A DNA stretch of 64,000 bases from Polyangiaceae bacterium (lineage in GTDB: Bacteria; Myxococcota_A; Polyangia; Polyangiales; Polyangiaceae), in NCBI GenBank assembly GCA_016719945.1, contig JADJYE010000008.1, forward strand, positions 248,001 through 312,000, written 5' to 3'. Below the pieces are notes generated by a model. It had not been told where the DNA came from. It made no database searches and saw only the letters and a program-made list of their open reading frames with translations. The translations under genes were made by a program, and so were the position numbers. How positions within the stretch are numbered: the stretch's first letter is position 1; every line of letters starts with the position of its first letter. Of this stretch, positions 9,518 to 17,875 are shown piece by piece.

Positions 9518-10921
9518 TCAGCCCGAGGAGACGATCGCCTCGACGTCGGCGGCGCGCTTCGGACACGCCGAGGTGAGGACCTCGGGGTCGCCTTCGGTGC
9601 ACACCACGTCGTCTTCGATCCGGATCCCCCGCACGTCGGAGAACCGCGCCAGCGCCTCGCGGTCGAGATCGGCGCCGAGCGGCGCGGTGAGCTCCGGATC
9701 CGAGAGGATGCCGGGCACCTGATAGAACCCGGGCTCGATGGTCACGGCCATGCCGGGCTCGAGATCACGGTCGAGGCGGAGGTACCGATCACCGAAGCGC
9801 GCGCTGCGGTTGCGGCCCGGCGCGTACCCCGCTCGATCGCCGAGGTCCTCGAGGTCGTGCACGTCGAGGCCGAGCAGGTGGCCGACGCCGTGCGGGAAGA
9901 AGAGGTTCGCCGCGCCCCGCTCGAGCAGGCCGTCCACCGCGCCGCGCAAGACGCCGAGCGACACCCGCCCTTCCACGATCGTCCGCTTCGCGACCTCGTG
10001 GGCCTCCCGGTAGCGAACGCCCGGTCGCACGCGATCGATCGCGCGCACGTTGGCCTCGAGCACCACGTCGTAGATCGCCCGCTGCGTCGCGCTGAACCTC
10101 CCGCTCACCGGCCAGGTCCGCGTGATGTCGCTGGCCCAGCCCTCGGGAGACTCGCCCCCGACGTCGCAGAGCAGGAGATCGCCCGGCTGGAGCGCGCCCT
10201 CGTGGCCGTGCGCGTGCAGGATCTCTCCGTGCACGGTGACGATCGGACCATAGGCATCGTCCATCCCTCGCCTTCGCAGCTCTGCCACGATCACCGAGCA
10301 CACCTCGGCCTCGGTCTGCGCGCCGCGCGTCGCGCGCATGCCCGCGACGTGCGCCGCGGCGCTGGCCTTCGCGGCGGCCCGGAGCTGCGCGCGCGCCGCC
10401 TCGTCGTGCCGCAGGCGAAGGGCGATCATCGCGTCGGCGAGCGCGACATCGGGTGCGTGGGTGAGCGACGGGCCCGACGCGACCACGATCTCGCGACCGA
10501 GGACCTCGCTCAGCGCGCGCGCAGAGGCGTGGTCGGGGGGCGGGAGCGTCGCCACGTCGCGGAGCCGCTGGACGTGGGCCAAGAGCTCGGCGAGCGGAGC
10601 CACCGCCTCGACGCCGAGCTGGCTGCCGAGCTGCTCCAGCGTCGGGCGCGGGCCGTGCCACAGCGCGTCGTCGCGATCCGGAGGCTCGGCGAACAGCGTC
10701 GTGCCGCCCTCCGAGACGAGGACGTAGCAGCCGGCCATGGCGCGGCCGACGAGGTAGAGGAAGTGGCTCGAGGCGCGGAACGGGAAGACGTTCGCCGGGT
10801 AGTTGCGTGAGACGGGCGCGCCGGCACAGAGCAGCGCCGGGGTCCCTTGCATCAGCGCGGCGAGCGCGCGGCGCCGTGCAGCGAGCGAGGACGGTGCCGA
10901 GAGAGGGAACGCGTCGTTCAT
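9518..10921 (-). CDS. Xaa-Pro aminopeptidase (M24B, aminopeptidase P)
   Basis: A 467-residue metallopeptidase that removes an N-terminal residue ahead of proline. An N-terminal creatinase-like domain (NVFPFRASSHFLYLVG) precedes the pita-bread catalytic domain. Its metal ligands are recognisable: D in LLCDVGGE, D in WASDITRTW, H in FFPHGVGHLLGLDVHD, E in TIEPGFY and E in RIEDDVV. The start is the ATG at 10921 (MNDAFPLS). It is convergent with the phospholipase gene and divergent from the acetyltransferase gene, with about 60 bp between starts. Confidence 0.93.
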   Translation of the reverse strand: MNDAFPLSAPSSLAARRRALAALMQGTPALLCAGAPVSRNYPANVFPFRASSHFLYLVGRAMAGCYVLVSEGGTTLFAEPPDRDDALWHGPRPTLEQLGSQLGVEAVAPLAELLAHVQRLRDVATLPPPDHASARALSEVLGREIVVASGPSLTHAPDVALADAMIALRLRHDEAARAQLRAAAKASAAAHVAGMRATRGAQTEAEVCSVIVAELRRRGMDDAYGPIVTVHGEILHAHGHEGALQPGDLLLCDVGGESPEGWASDITRTWPVSGRFSATQRAIYDVVLEANVRAIDRVRPGVRYREAHEVAKRTIVEGRVSLGVLRGAVDGLLERGAANLFFPHGVGHLLGLDVHDLEDLGDRAGYAPGRNRSARFGDRYLRLDRDLEPGMAVTIEPGFYQVPGILSDPELTAPLGADLDREALARFSDVRGIRIEDDVVCTEGDPEVLTSACPKRAADVEAIVSSG

Positions 10922-10984
10922 GGCCGGCGAAGCGTAGCAGACCAGCCCAAGCCGAGCGCCGCGCGGCCGTGTATCCTCGCGCCG

Positions 10985-11560
10985 ATGGCCTTGGGTCTGT
11001 AGGGGCACTCGCTCGACGTCGCGGTCGCGACGCGCGCCGACGCCTCGGCGTTCGCGGCTCACATCGTGCGGCACCTGGCCGAGTCGGGCCGCGATGGCGC
11101 TCCTACCTTCGCGCCCGTCACGCTGGTGTCCCACGACGACGTCGTCGCCCAGTGCGAGCGGAGGTGGGCGCTGCCGCTCAGCGAGCCGGGCTGGGGCCGC
11201 GCGTGGGTCCTCGTCGAGCGTCCGCCAACGACGTACCCGAACGACCGCCCGAAGGTCCTCGGCCACGTCGACCTGCGCGGCTCGCTGGTGCACTCGGGGC
11301 TGCACCGCGCGGAGCTGTCGATCGGCCTCGAGCTCCCCGCGCGCGGAGCGCGTCACGGGCTGCGGCTCGCCCAGGCCGGGCTCGCGTTCGCCCGCAGCGC
11401 CGGGCTCGCCTACGTCGACCTCAAGGTCTTCGCCCACAACGCGCCGGCGCGCGCGCTGTACGAGAAGCTCGGCTTCATCGAGATCGCGCGCATCGACGAC
11501 CTGTTTCGCATGCCCGACGGCGCGCGCATCGACGACGTGTGGATGACGCTCGCGCTGTGA
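10985..11560 (+). pseudogene. GNAT acetyltransferase with an in-frame stop at codon 6
   Basis: The frame encodes a GNAT N-acetyltransferase: LSIGLELPARGARHGLRLAQAGLAFARSAG covers the acetyl-CoA loop region, and HNAPARALYEKLGFIEIARI is the classic C-terminal GNAT motif. The natural start appears to be ATG 10985, but codon 6 is TAG (11000-11002). In-frame coding resumes at once (GHSLDVAVATRADASAFAAHIV), which resembles a normal GNAT N-terminus. The next possible start is GTG 11066, which would remove the first beta strand. The gene is therefore either broken by one base change, miscalled, or translated from the late GTG. Substrate unknown. Confidence 0.7.
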
Positions 11561-11569
11561 GCGCTGCGC

Positions 11570-12967
11570 TCACTTCTTGCTGGGGTCGCCGACCCTGCCC
11601 ATGAACAGAACCGCGCCGGAGCGCTTGTCGCGGATCAGGTACAGGAAGGGGTGGTCGGCCTTCAGCTCGAGCTTGGGCGACGGGGGCTTCGCGCCCTTCG
11701 CGGCCATCGAGACGGCGCTCGCTCCGGCCGCCTCGGTGCCCTTCTCGTCCACCTTCACGAAGGTCTTGTGGAACACCTTCGCGAGGTAGAGCTGCTCTTC
11801 CTTGTTCGAGGGGTTGGCCATGCCAGTGAAGTCGGCCTTGGCGACGTCGAACGGCAGGCTCATCCCGAGGGCCTTGAGCGCCGAGCTCAAGCTCATGGCG
11901 CCCGTCGGATCGATCGAGAACCTCGGCAGCGCCACGCTGACCTGCTTGGGCGACAGCGCCTTGAGCCACCCGTCGAGCGCCGCGACGGTCGTCAGCTCCT
12001 TCTCGAGCGCGGCGAGGCCGTCTACCTCCTTCGGCAAGAGCACCACCATCGATAGATCGCGGCCCTCGTAGTCGAGCTCCAGCGCGGCGCCGGTCGCCGT
12101 CTCGGCGTGGGCGAACGTGCCCTCGCTGCGCATCGTCGGCACCTGCTTCTTCTCGGTCTTCGAGAGCGAGAAGTCGGCCGGCTGCGTGAGCATGTCGTTG
12201 AAGGCGTTCTCCCAGCTCGCCTTCATGTAGATCGCGTTGACCAACACCAGGCGCGTCTGCCCGTCGAGCGAGCCCTCCGGCAGCAGATCCTTGATGCGCT
12301 GCTCGGTGTTCGTCGCGACCCAGTCGTTGATGCGCAGTCGCGACGGCTCGAGCGCCGACGCGAAGTCGAGCGGCTCGAGCGACGCGTCGAAGGCCTTCTG
12401 CGTGCGGTCGAGGTACCCGGCGTCGAAGGTGTACGCCTTCATCCCGAACAGGCGGTTCGCGACGGCGAGCTTCGCGGGCCCGCTCTCACGCAGCAAGCCG
12501 ACGAGGCTGCCGGCGTCGCCCGTCACCTTCGCGTCGTCGCCCTCGAGGTGGAGGACCTTGCGCATCTCGGCGGCCGTCTCCCCCTTCGCTCCGCCCCAGG
12601 TCATCGCGAGCGCGATGGACAAGCTCGCGGGGGCGTAGGCGAAGTTCGTCGAGCTGCCCGCGAGCTTGGGGTAGAGGTCGAGCGCGAACGCGTTGCTGCT
12701 CTTCGCGAACCTCGACGCGGCCTCGACGGCGGCCGGGTCGGGCGCGGGCCGCACGTGGGTGGAGGGGGTGACCGAGCTGACGGGGGGCGGCGGCGCGGAG
12801 GTCGCGCTCGTCGCCGCGGCGCTCGACGCCACGCTGGACGACGTCTGCGAGGCGGAGGCGCCGGCCGAGCTCGTCTGCGGTGGGGCGACGCCCGCGTCGC
12901 ACGCGGCGCCGAGCAGCACGAACAGCCAGGGGATCAACCGATGGGGAGCGACGCGAGGGGTCTTCAT
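11570..12967 (-). CDS. Serpin family lipoprotein (protease inhibitor)
   Basis: A 465-residue exported serpin. The signal peptide ends in LLGAACDAG (lipobox), followed by a Ser/Ala/Pro-rich linker of about 60 residues. The serpin core begins around ALDLYPKLAGSSTNFAYAPASLSIALAMTWGGAKGET. The hinge is EKGTEAAGASAV and the C-terminal signature is DHPFLYLIRDKRSGAVLFMGRV. The hinge pattern (E-x-G-T-E-A-A-x-A) is the small-residue run needed for the inhibitory conformational change. The scissile site lies in or just after AVSMAAKGAK. Bacterial serpins are thought to inhibit serine or cysteine proteases outside the cell; the target here is not evident. Confidence 0.93.
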   Translation of the reverse strand: MKTPRVAPHRLIPWLFVLLGAACDAGVAPPQTSSAGASASQTSSSVASSAAATSATSAPPPPVSSVTPSTHVRPAPDPAAVEAASRFAKSSNAFALDLYPKLAGSSTNFAYAPASLSIALAMTWGGAKGETAAEMRKVLHLEGDDAKVTGDAGSLVGLLRESGPAKLAVANRLFGMKAYTFDAGYLDRTQKAFDASLEPLDFASALEPSRLRINDWVATNTEQRIKDLLPEGSLDGQTRLVLVNAIYMKASWENAFNDMLTQPADFSLSKTEKKQVPTMRSEGTFAHAETATGAALELDYEGRDLSMVVLLPKEVDGLAALEKELTTVAALDGWLKALSPKQVSVALPRFSIDPTGAMSLSSALKALGMSLPFDVAKADFTGMANPSNKEEQLYLAKVFHKTFVKVDEKGTEAAGASAVSMAAKGAKPPSPKLELKADHPFLYLIRDKRSGAVLFMGRVGDPSKK

Positions 12968-13024
12968 GGTGGGTCGACGAGCTTGTACGGGGCCGCCCCG
13001 GGTTCGATCTACCCCCCTCCGCAG

Positions 13025-14032
13025 CTACGCGGCGTCTCCCCGGACGAAAGGCGCGATCGCCGACGCGATCGCCTCGGCCTCGCGATCGACGTTGGGAGGG
13101 TTGAACCACGCGAAAGGCGACAAGAGGCGCGTGGGGGTGAGGCCGCGACCGCCCCTGGAGCACTCCACGAGCAGCGACACCGCGCCGTGGCGCTCGTGAA
13201 ACCAGTCGAGCTCGAGCCCGCCGGCCACGATGCCCTTCGCCCACCGCGCGCACGCCGCGGCGACGTAGGGGCGCTGGGGATCGATCGCGCGAGCGAGCCG
13301 CAGGGCCCACGCGCGGTGCTCGCCCTCGTCGTGCACGGGCCTCGTGCTCCACGCCGACGGGAACAGCACGGCGCCGCCGAACGAGTGGAGCGAGATCGCG
13401 CGATCGACTCGGCACGCGGCGAGGTGGTGCGCGAGCGCGACGACCTCGGGCTCGCTCGCGGCGCCGCTGCCTGGGTCGAAGAGCCCACCGAGCAGCCGCT
13501 GCACCAGGCCGAGCCGGCCCCAGCGCGCGTCGAAGTTGCGGTTCAGGTCCACGCCGCGCGCGTTGTGTCGGACGAAGTTGGCTCTCACCTGAGAAAGGCG
13601 CAGCGCGCGCAGCCGCCCCTCGACGCGGCGCACGCCGTCCGGGTTCACGACCGGGATCGCCACGACCGAGCGCTCGCCGAGCTCGCTGCCCACGAGGCGC
13701 TGGAGCAGCCTCAGGTGCGACTCGACCCCGATCCACTCCATCGGGTGCACGCCCGAGAGAACCACGGTGGTGCGCGCGAGGCTCCCGCGAGGCTCTGCCC
13801 CGTAGTGCAGGGCGAGCAGGGGCTCGCCCTCGACGCTGCGCCCGATGACGTGGAGGCGGAAGCCACGCGAGGCGAGGGCCTCGATCTGGTCGAGCATCTC
13901 CGCGTACCCTCGATAGGGCCCGAGCCCACTCGCGCCGAGCACCGGCCCGAGCGGCGCCGCCGCGTGTTTGGCGCGGGCTCGGGTGAGCAGGGTGTGCGGG
14001 CGCTCGGAGTGCGGGGGCTCGGCAGAGGTCAC
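13025..14032 (-). CDS. M14 family zinc carboxypeptidase
   Basis: A carboxypeptidase of about 335 residues. Zinc ligands are H and E of SGVHPMEWIGVE and H of ISLHSFGG; the proposed catalytic Glu is in LLVECS. Substrate-binding NPDGVRRVEGR and HNARGVDLNRNFDARW match the M14 family's Asn-Arg motif. The open frame runs to 14173, but the GTG at 14032 is the best start because it fits the family length and leaves only 1 bp between this start codon and that of the divergent gene at 14034. No clear signal peptide is visible, so it may be cytoplasmic, for example acting on murein peptides. The specificity is not known. Confidence 0.85.
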   Translation of the reverse strand: MTSAEPPHSERPHTLLTRARAKHAAAPLGPVLGASGLGPYRGYAEMLDQIEALASRGFRLHVIGRSVEGEPLLALHYGAEPRGSLARTTVVLSGVHPMEWIGVESHLRLLQRLVGSELGERSVVAIPVVNPDGVRRVEGRLRALRLSQVRANFVRHNARGVDLNRNFDARWGRLGLVQRLLGGLFDPGSGAASEPEVVALAHHLAACRVDRAISLHSFGGAVLFPSAWSTRPVHDEGEHRAWALRLARAIDPQRPYVAAACARWAKGIVAGGLELDWFHERHGAVSLLVECSRGGRGLTPTRLLSPFAWFNPPNVDREAEAIASAIAPFVRGDAA

Positions 14033-14033
14033 G

Positions 14034-14573
14034 ATGGTCCCGACGATCGAGGTGAGGTTCGACGCGAGCGGCTGGGCGATCGACCCGGTGCGACCGCTGC
14101 CGCACGAGGCGGCGTACACGCTCTTCACGTCGGACGCGAGCGCTCGCTTCGACGAGCGCCTGCTCGCGCCCAAGGCCGCGAGCCTGCTCGGCGCGCGCCT
14201 CGCGGTCTGCCCCGAGAAGCGGTTCGAGCGAGGGGCGTACCCCCCGTCCGATCTCTGTCAGCTCGAGCTGTCGGGCCCCGAGCTCGAGCGGTCGTGGGTG
14301 TGGGTGCGGCTCTTCCCGCCCGAGCGCGCCCCCGATCTCGTGGCGGCCGCGCGCGCTGCCGGCCGCGCGGGGATGGAGCGGCTCATCCCGAAGGCGCGCC
14401 GCGTCCTGCAGGTCGCGCGCGAGCCGATCGCCGGAGACGCGCGCGCCCCCCTCGCGTGCGCGACGGTGCTGTGCCTCGCGTTCTTGACGGCGATCCTCCC
14501 GCCCGACGAGCTGACGCTGTTCGGAACCAAAGGCGCGAGGGAGCGCCTCGCGAAGGTCGGCCTCGCGCCGTGA
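14034..14573 (+). CDS. Hypothetical protein, 179 residues
   Basis: I do not recognise a family. The protein begins MVPTIEVRFDASGWAIDP, has a Trp-rich stretch (SWVWVRLF) and a hydrophobic segment near the C-terminus (CATVLCLAFLTAIL), with two clear cysteines in the middle part. It is divergent from the M14 gene with essentially no space between start codons. The following MFS/spermidine-synthase gene begins about 20 bp after its stop, so these two may share a transcript. Codon bias at third positions (G/C) fits the neighbours, which supports it being real. Confidence 0.65.
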   Translation: MVPTIEVRFDASGWAIDPVRPLPHEAAYTLFTSDASARFDERLLAPKAASLLGARLAVCPEKRFERGAYPPSDLCQLELSGPELERSWVWVRLFPPERAPDLVAAARAAGRAGMERLIPKARRVLQVAREPIAGDARAPLACATVLCLAFLTAILPPDELTLFGTKGARERLAKVGLAP

Positions 14574-14593
14574 TGTGCTAGCTTCCGCGCGCT

Positions 14594-16945
14594 TTGAGGT
14601 CCCGACTCCTGCTCGTCTCCGTGATGTTCCTCGTCTCGGGAGCCACCGGGCTCCTGTACGAGGTGGCCTTCTCGAAGGTCCTCGCGACGATCTTCGGGGC
14701 GACGGCGTACGCGATCAGCACGGTCCTCTCGGCGTTCATGGCGGGGCTCGCGCTCGGGGCCTACCTGGGCGGCCGCATCGCGCACCGCCTGCGCGCGCCC
14801 CTCGCCGGCTACGGCTACGCCGAGATCCTCGTCGGCCTGGTGATCGCGGCGACGCCCTGGGCGTTCGACGCGCTCGCGAGCGCGTACCTCGTGCTCGCGC
14901 GAGGCACGCAAGACATCTTCACGCTGACGGCCGCGCGCGGCGTGCTCACGTTCCTCGTGATCGTCGTGCCGACCACGTGTATGGGCGCGACGCTGCCGTT
15001 CTTGGCTCGGCTGGTGACCAGCGACGACACCACGGGCGGGCGGCTGCCGAGGCTGTACGCGCTCAACACCCTCGGCGGCGCGGCCGGCTCGCTGCTCAGC
15101 GCCTATGCGGTCCTGCCGCTGCTCGGGGTCCGAGGCACGATGCGCGCCGCCGCGCTGATCAACATCGCGATCGGCGTCGGCGCGATCCTCCTGTCGCGCA
15201 GCATGGCCGACGTGAAGCCGCGCGAGGCGTCGAGCGCGGCGGGCGGCGCGAGCGGCGCGAGCGGCGAGGTCGACAAGGAGCTGCTCCTCTTCGCCTTCGC
15301 GTCCGGCTTCCTCGTCTTCGCCACCGAGGTCGTCGGCACCCACCTCTTGACGCTGCTCATCGGCAACAGCGCCTACGCGTTCGGGCTGATGCTCGCGGTG
15401 TTCCTCGTGTGCCTGGGCTTCGGCGCGACGCGGGCGTCGTCGCTGGCGGCGCGGCACGGCGCGAAGCAGGGCCTCGGCCGGGGTCTCGCGCTGAGCGCGC
15501 TCGCCCTCGCGCTCACCATCCCCCTGTGGGACCAGCTGCCCCGGTTCTTCGCCGCGGCGGGGAAGCTGGTCGAGTCGTGGGCGGGCCGCGAGCTGTGCCG
15601 CGCGCTCGCCGCCTTCGGGATCCTCGCGCTGCCGACGCTGTTCATGGGCACGACGTTCCCGCTCTTACTGGCGCGCATCTCGACGTCGTCGGACGTCGCG
15701 CGCAACGTCGGCCGCCTGACGGTCGCGAACACCGCCGGCACCATCGTCGGCTCGATCGTGACCGGGTATTTCGTCCTGCCCCTGCTCGGCTCGCAGCGGA
15801 CCCTGGTCGGGGTCGCGCTGCTGTTCGCCGTCCTCGCCGCGTTCAGCGCGCGCAGCCCCCAGCGCGACGACACGAAGAAGGCTCGCGTGACGGTGCTGCT
15901 CGCCGGCGCGGCCATCCTGGGGGCCTTGTTCATGCCGCGCTGGGACCTCGCGCGCCTGACGAACGGCGCCAACGTGTACTTCACCCACGGCCCGCCTCCG
16001 GACGACATCATCTTCGTGCGCGAGGACGTCCACGGCGGCGTCACGACCGTGACCAAGCGTCGAGATCTCCTCACGCTCTACACCAACGGCAAGTTTCAGG
16101 GCGATGACGGCCCGGAGATGTCCGCCCAGCGGCGCTTCGCCCATTTTCCGGCGCTCTTCCTCAAGCAGGAGGAGCGCGCCTTGGTCATCGGGCTGGGGAC
16201 GGGCACGACCCTGGGCGCGGTGGCCGCCTACCCGTTTTCGCAGATCGACGTCGCGGAGATCTCGCCCGCGATCGTCGAGGCGTCCGCGACCCACTTCACG
16301 GGGCCCAGCCGCGGCACGCTCTCCGATCCGCGCGTCGCCATGCACCTGAACGACGGCCGCAACGTGCTGCTCGTCGCGAAGGAGCCGTACGACCTCATCA
16401 CCATCGAGCTGACGAGCGTGTGGTTCGCGGGGGCGAGCAACCTCTACTCCACCGAGTTCTATCAGCTCGCGAAGAGCCGGCTGAAGACGGGGGGCGTCTT
16501 GCAGCAGTGGGTGCAGCTGCACCACATCCGGCCCCGAGAGCTGGCGGCGATCGTGCGCACCTTGCTCGACTCCTTCGCCCACGTCGCGCTGTTCGAGGGC
16601 GGCGCGCAGGGGATCCTGGTCTCGAGCGACGAGCCGCTCATCGCCTCGCAGGCGCGCCTGCGCCAGCTCGACCGACGGCCCGACATCCGCGAGACCCTCG
16701 AGGGCGACCCGCTCGGGATGCTGATCGAAGAGCTCATCGCCTCCGACGAAGACCTTCACCGGCTGGTCGACGATATCGAGCGCCAGACGGGCGAGCGCAT
16801 CCTCTCGACCGACGACAACCTGTTCCTCGAGTACGCCACCCCGAAGGGCAACGTGCTCGAGTACCACTCGTCGCTCGCAGCCTCACGTGAGCTGCTCGAG
16901 CGGTACCGGACGGCCGACCCCCGCGGGCGGCACGTCAGGCCTTGA
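14594..16945 (+). CDS. MFS-like membrane protein fused to a spermidine-synthase-like domain
   Basis: A 783-residue fusion. The first about 440 residues form multiple hydrophobic helices (opening LLLVSVMFLVSGATGLLYEVAFSKVLATIFGATAYA, typical of spermidine-synthase-associated membrane domains). The C-terminal part is a class-I methyltransferase-like fold: VIGLGTGTTLGAVAAYPFSQIDVAEISPAIVEA, DGRNVLLV, and TEFYQLAKSRLKTGGVLQQWVQLH. The initiation codon is probably TTG 14594, since the next in-frame ATG would remove part of the first helix. Such fusions are widespread in myxobacteria; true polyamine synthesis has not been shown for them and some may only bind nucleotides. Confidence 0.85.
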   Translation: MRSRLLLVSVMFLVSGATGLLYEVAFSKVLATIFGATAYAISTVLSAFMAGLALGAYLGGRIAHRLRAPLAGYGYAEILVGLVIAATPWAFDALASAYLVLARGTQDIFTLTAARGVLTFLVIVVPTTCMGATLPFLARLVTSDDTTGGRLPRLYALNTLGGAAGSLLSAYAVLPLLGVRGTMRAAALINIAIGVGAILLSRSMADVKPREASSAAGGASGASGEVDKELLLFAFASGFLVFATEVVGTHLLTLLIGNSAYAFGLMLAVFLVCLGFGATRASSLAARHGAKQGLGRGLALSALALALTIPLWDQLPRFFAAAGKLVESWAGRELCRALAAFGILALPTLFMGTTFPLLLARISTSSDVARNVGRLTVANTAGTIVGSIVTGYFVLPLLGSQRTLVGVALLFAVLAAFSARSPQRDDTKKARVTVLLAGAAILGALFMPRWDLARLTNGANVYFTHGPPPDDIIFVREDVHGGVTTVTKRRDLLTLYTNGKFQGDDGPEMSAQRRFAHFPALFLKQEERALVIGLGTGTTLGAVAAYPFSQIDVAEISPAIVEASATHFTGPSRGTLSDPRVAMHLNDGRNVLLVAKEPYDLITIELTSVWFAGASNLYSTEFYQLAKSRLKTGGVLQQWVQLHHIRPRELAAIVRTLLDSFAHVALFEGGAQGILVSSDEPLIASQARLRQLDRRPDIRETLEGDPLGMLIEELIASDEDLHRLVDDIERQTGERILSTDDNLFLEYATPKGNVLEYHSSLAASRELLERYRTADPRGRHVRP

Positions 16946-17326
16946 GCGCCGCGCGGCACCCACGCCTGCCTTGCGTACCTGGGTTTCGCCGTTTCCTGGC
17001 TCCGCCGCCAGAAGCCGAGTGGTGGTTCACGGACGAGTTTCTCGCACGCAGTCCCAGGTTCTCCGCAGGCACCAGGAAAGCAGAAACGACAATCCTCGTT
17101 CCTCGTGCTCCGCCGGGCCTGGGTGGCGCGAGCGTCCGAGTTTCGATCGACCAAGGGGCGACAGCGAACGCCCGGCGGTGGAACACGCTGAACCGCCAGC
17201 GTGGGGTGAGCCCGATCCACCCAGGCTATCGGTGACCTGCACGCACGCGTGCCGGGACGGTCGAACGACGTGACACGAAGCTCGCGTGGCCGAAGCGCTC
17301 GTGACCGCTGGAGCCAACCCTGTCGC
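16946..17326. other. Gene-free stretch of lower GC at the edge of the accessory patch
   Basis: No supported gene is visible. Short open frames exist on both strands (for example from 16942 on the plus strand), but they overlap each other and show no family signature. Base composition is visibly lower in GC than the flanks: 58 percent by hand count over 17041-17100. It lies between the spermidine-synthase fusion and the ATPase-TOPRIM pair and may be the remnant of an insertion boundary. Confidence 0.5.
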
Positions 17327-17875
17327 TCACATCTGGAAGCGAGACCCCTCGCTGTAGGCGTCCTCGAGCGACGGGAGCGAGGTGGGGATCTTGCGCCATG
17401 CGTTCGCCGCCGTTTGCAGGCAGGCCTTTTCGCTCTGTCCATCGGCCCAGAGGTCACGATCGGCAGAGGCATCCTTGAGCGGTTGACTCTCCAGCACAGG
17501 GCCCCGACCACAAAGCTCGGAGAGCCACGTCTCGATGCTCCAGGTCGGTACGAAGATGGCGATGGGGTCCGCCGGTGCCCTCGGTGGGACGTGCGCCGCC
17601 TTCAGCTGCTCATCAAGCTCGATCTTGCGCGCGGCGAAGCCGTGGTTGTCGCCGTCGATGACGACGAGCAGCCCGCGCTTCCTCTGGAAGTTCTTGGAGC
17701 GCAGTTTCGCTGCGTAGATTGGGTAATTCAGGCGCACCCAGGCTGACGCGTCGCCTCGAGCGCTCGGCGCGCTGTGGACCTCGAGCACCTGGATGGAGGA
17801 GCGCTCACACAGCTGTCGGACGAAGCGCTCCGTTCTCCGATCCTCACAGAGGATATCGAGCCGCCAGCTAGGCAT
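17327..17875 (-). CDS. TOPRIM-like nuclease/regulator partner of the ATPase
   Basis: A 182-residue protein with the layout of a TOPRIM domain. An N-terminal acidic motif (DILCEDRRTERFVRQL) supplies the conserved Glu, and LLVVIDGDNHG supplies the DxD pair. FVPTWSIETWL follows. Proteins of this kind (DUF4276/DUF4435-like, AriB of PARIS) often pair with an ABC/AAA ATPase in anti-phage systems. Its ATG (17875) lies inside the end of the ATPase gene, an 8 bp overlap that implies coupled translation. I infer a metal-dependent nuclease or effector; the exact family assignment needs a profile search. Confidence 0.65.
   Translation of the reverse strand: MPSWRLDILCEDRRTERFVRQLCERSSIQVLEVHSAPSARGDASAWVRLNYPIYAAKLRSKNFQRKRGLLVVIDGDNHGFAARKIELDEQLKAAHVPPRAPADPIAIFVPTWSIETWLSELCGRGPVLESQPLKDASADRDLWADGQSEKACLQTAANAWRKIPTSLPSLEDAYSEGSRFQM

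Noticed and set aside
11000..11002. Read-through of TAG as pyrrolysine
   Set aside because: No pyl genes are seen and an N-terminal position in a GNAT protein has no reason for it.
12107..14581. 824-residue plus-strand frame over the serpin and peptidase
   Set aside because: It is antisense to two well-supported genes and has no conserved motif.
16942..17235. Short plus-strand frame in the low-GC gap
   Set aside because: It overlaps a minus-strand frame of similar length, has no ribosome site and no recognised motif.
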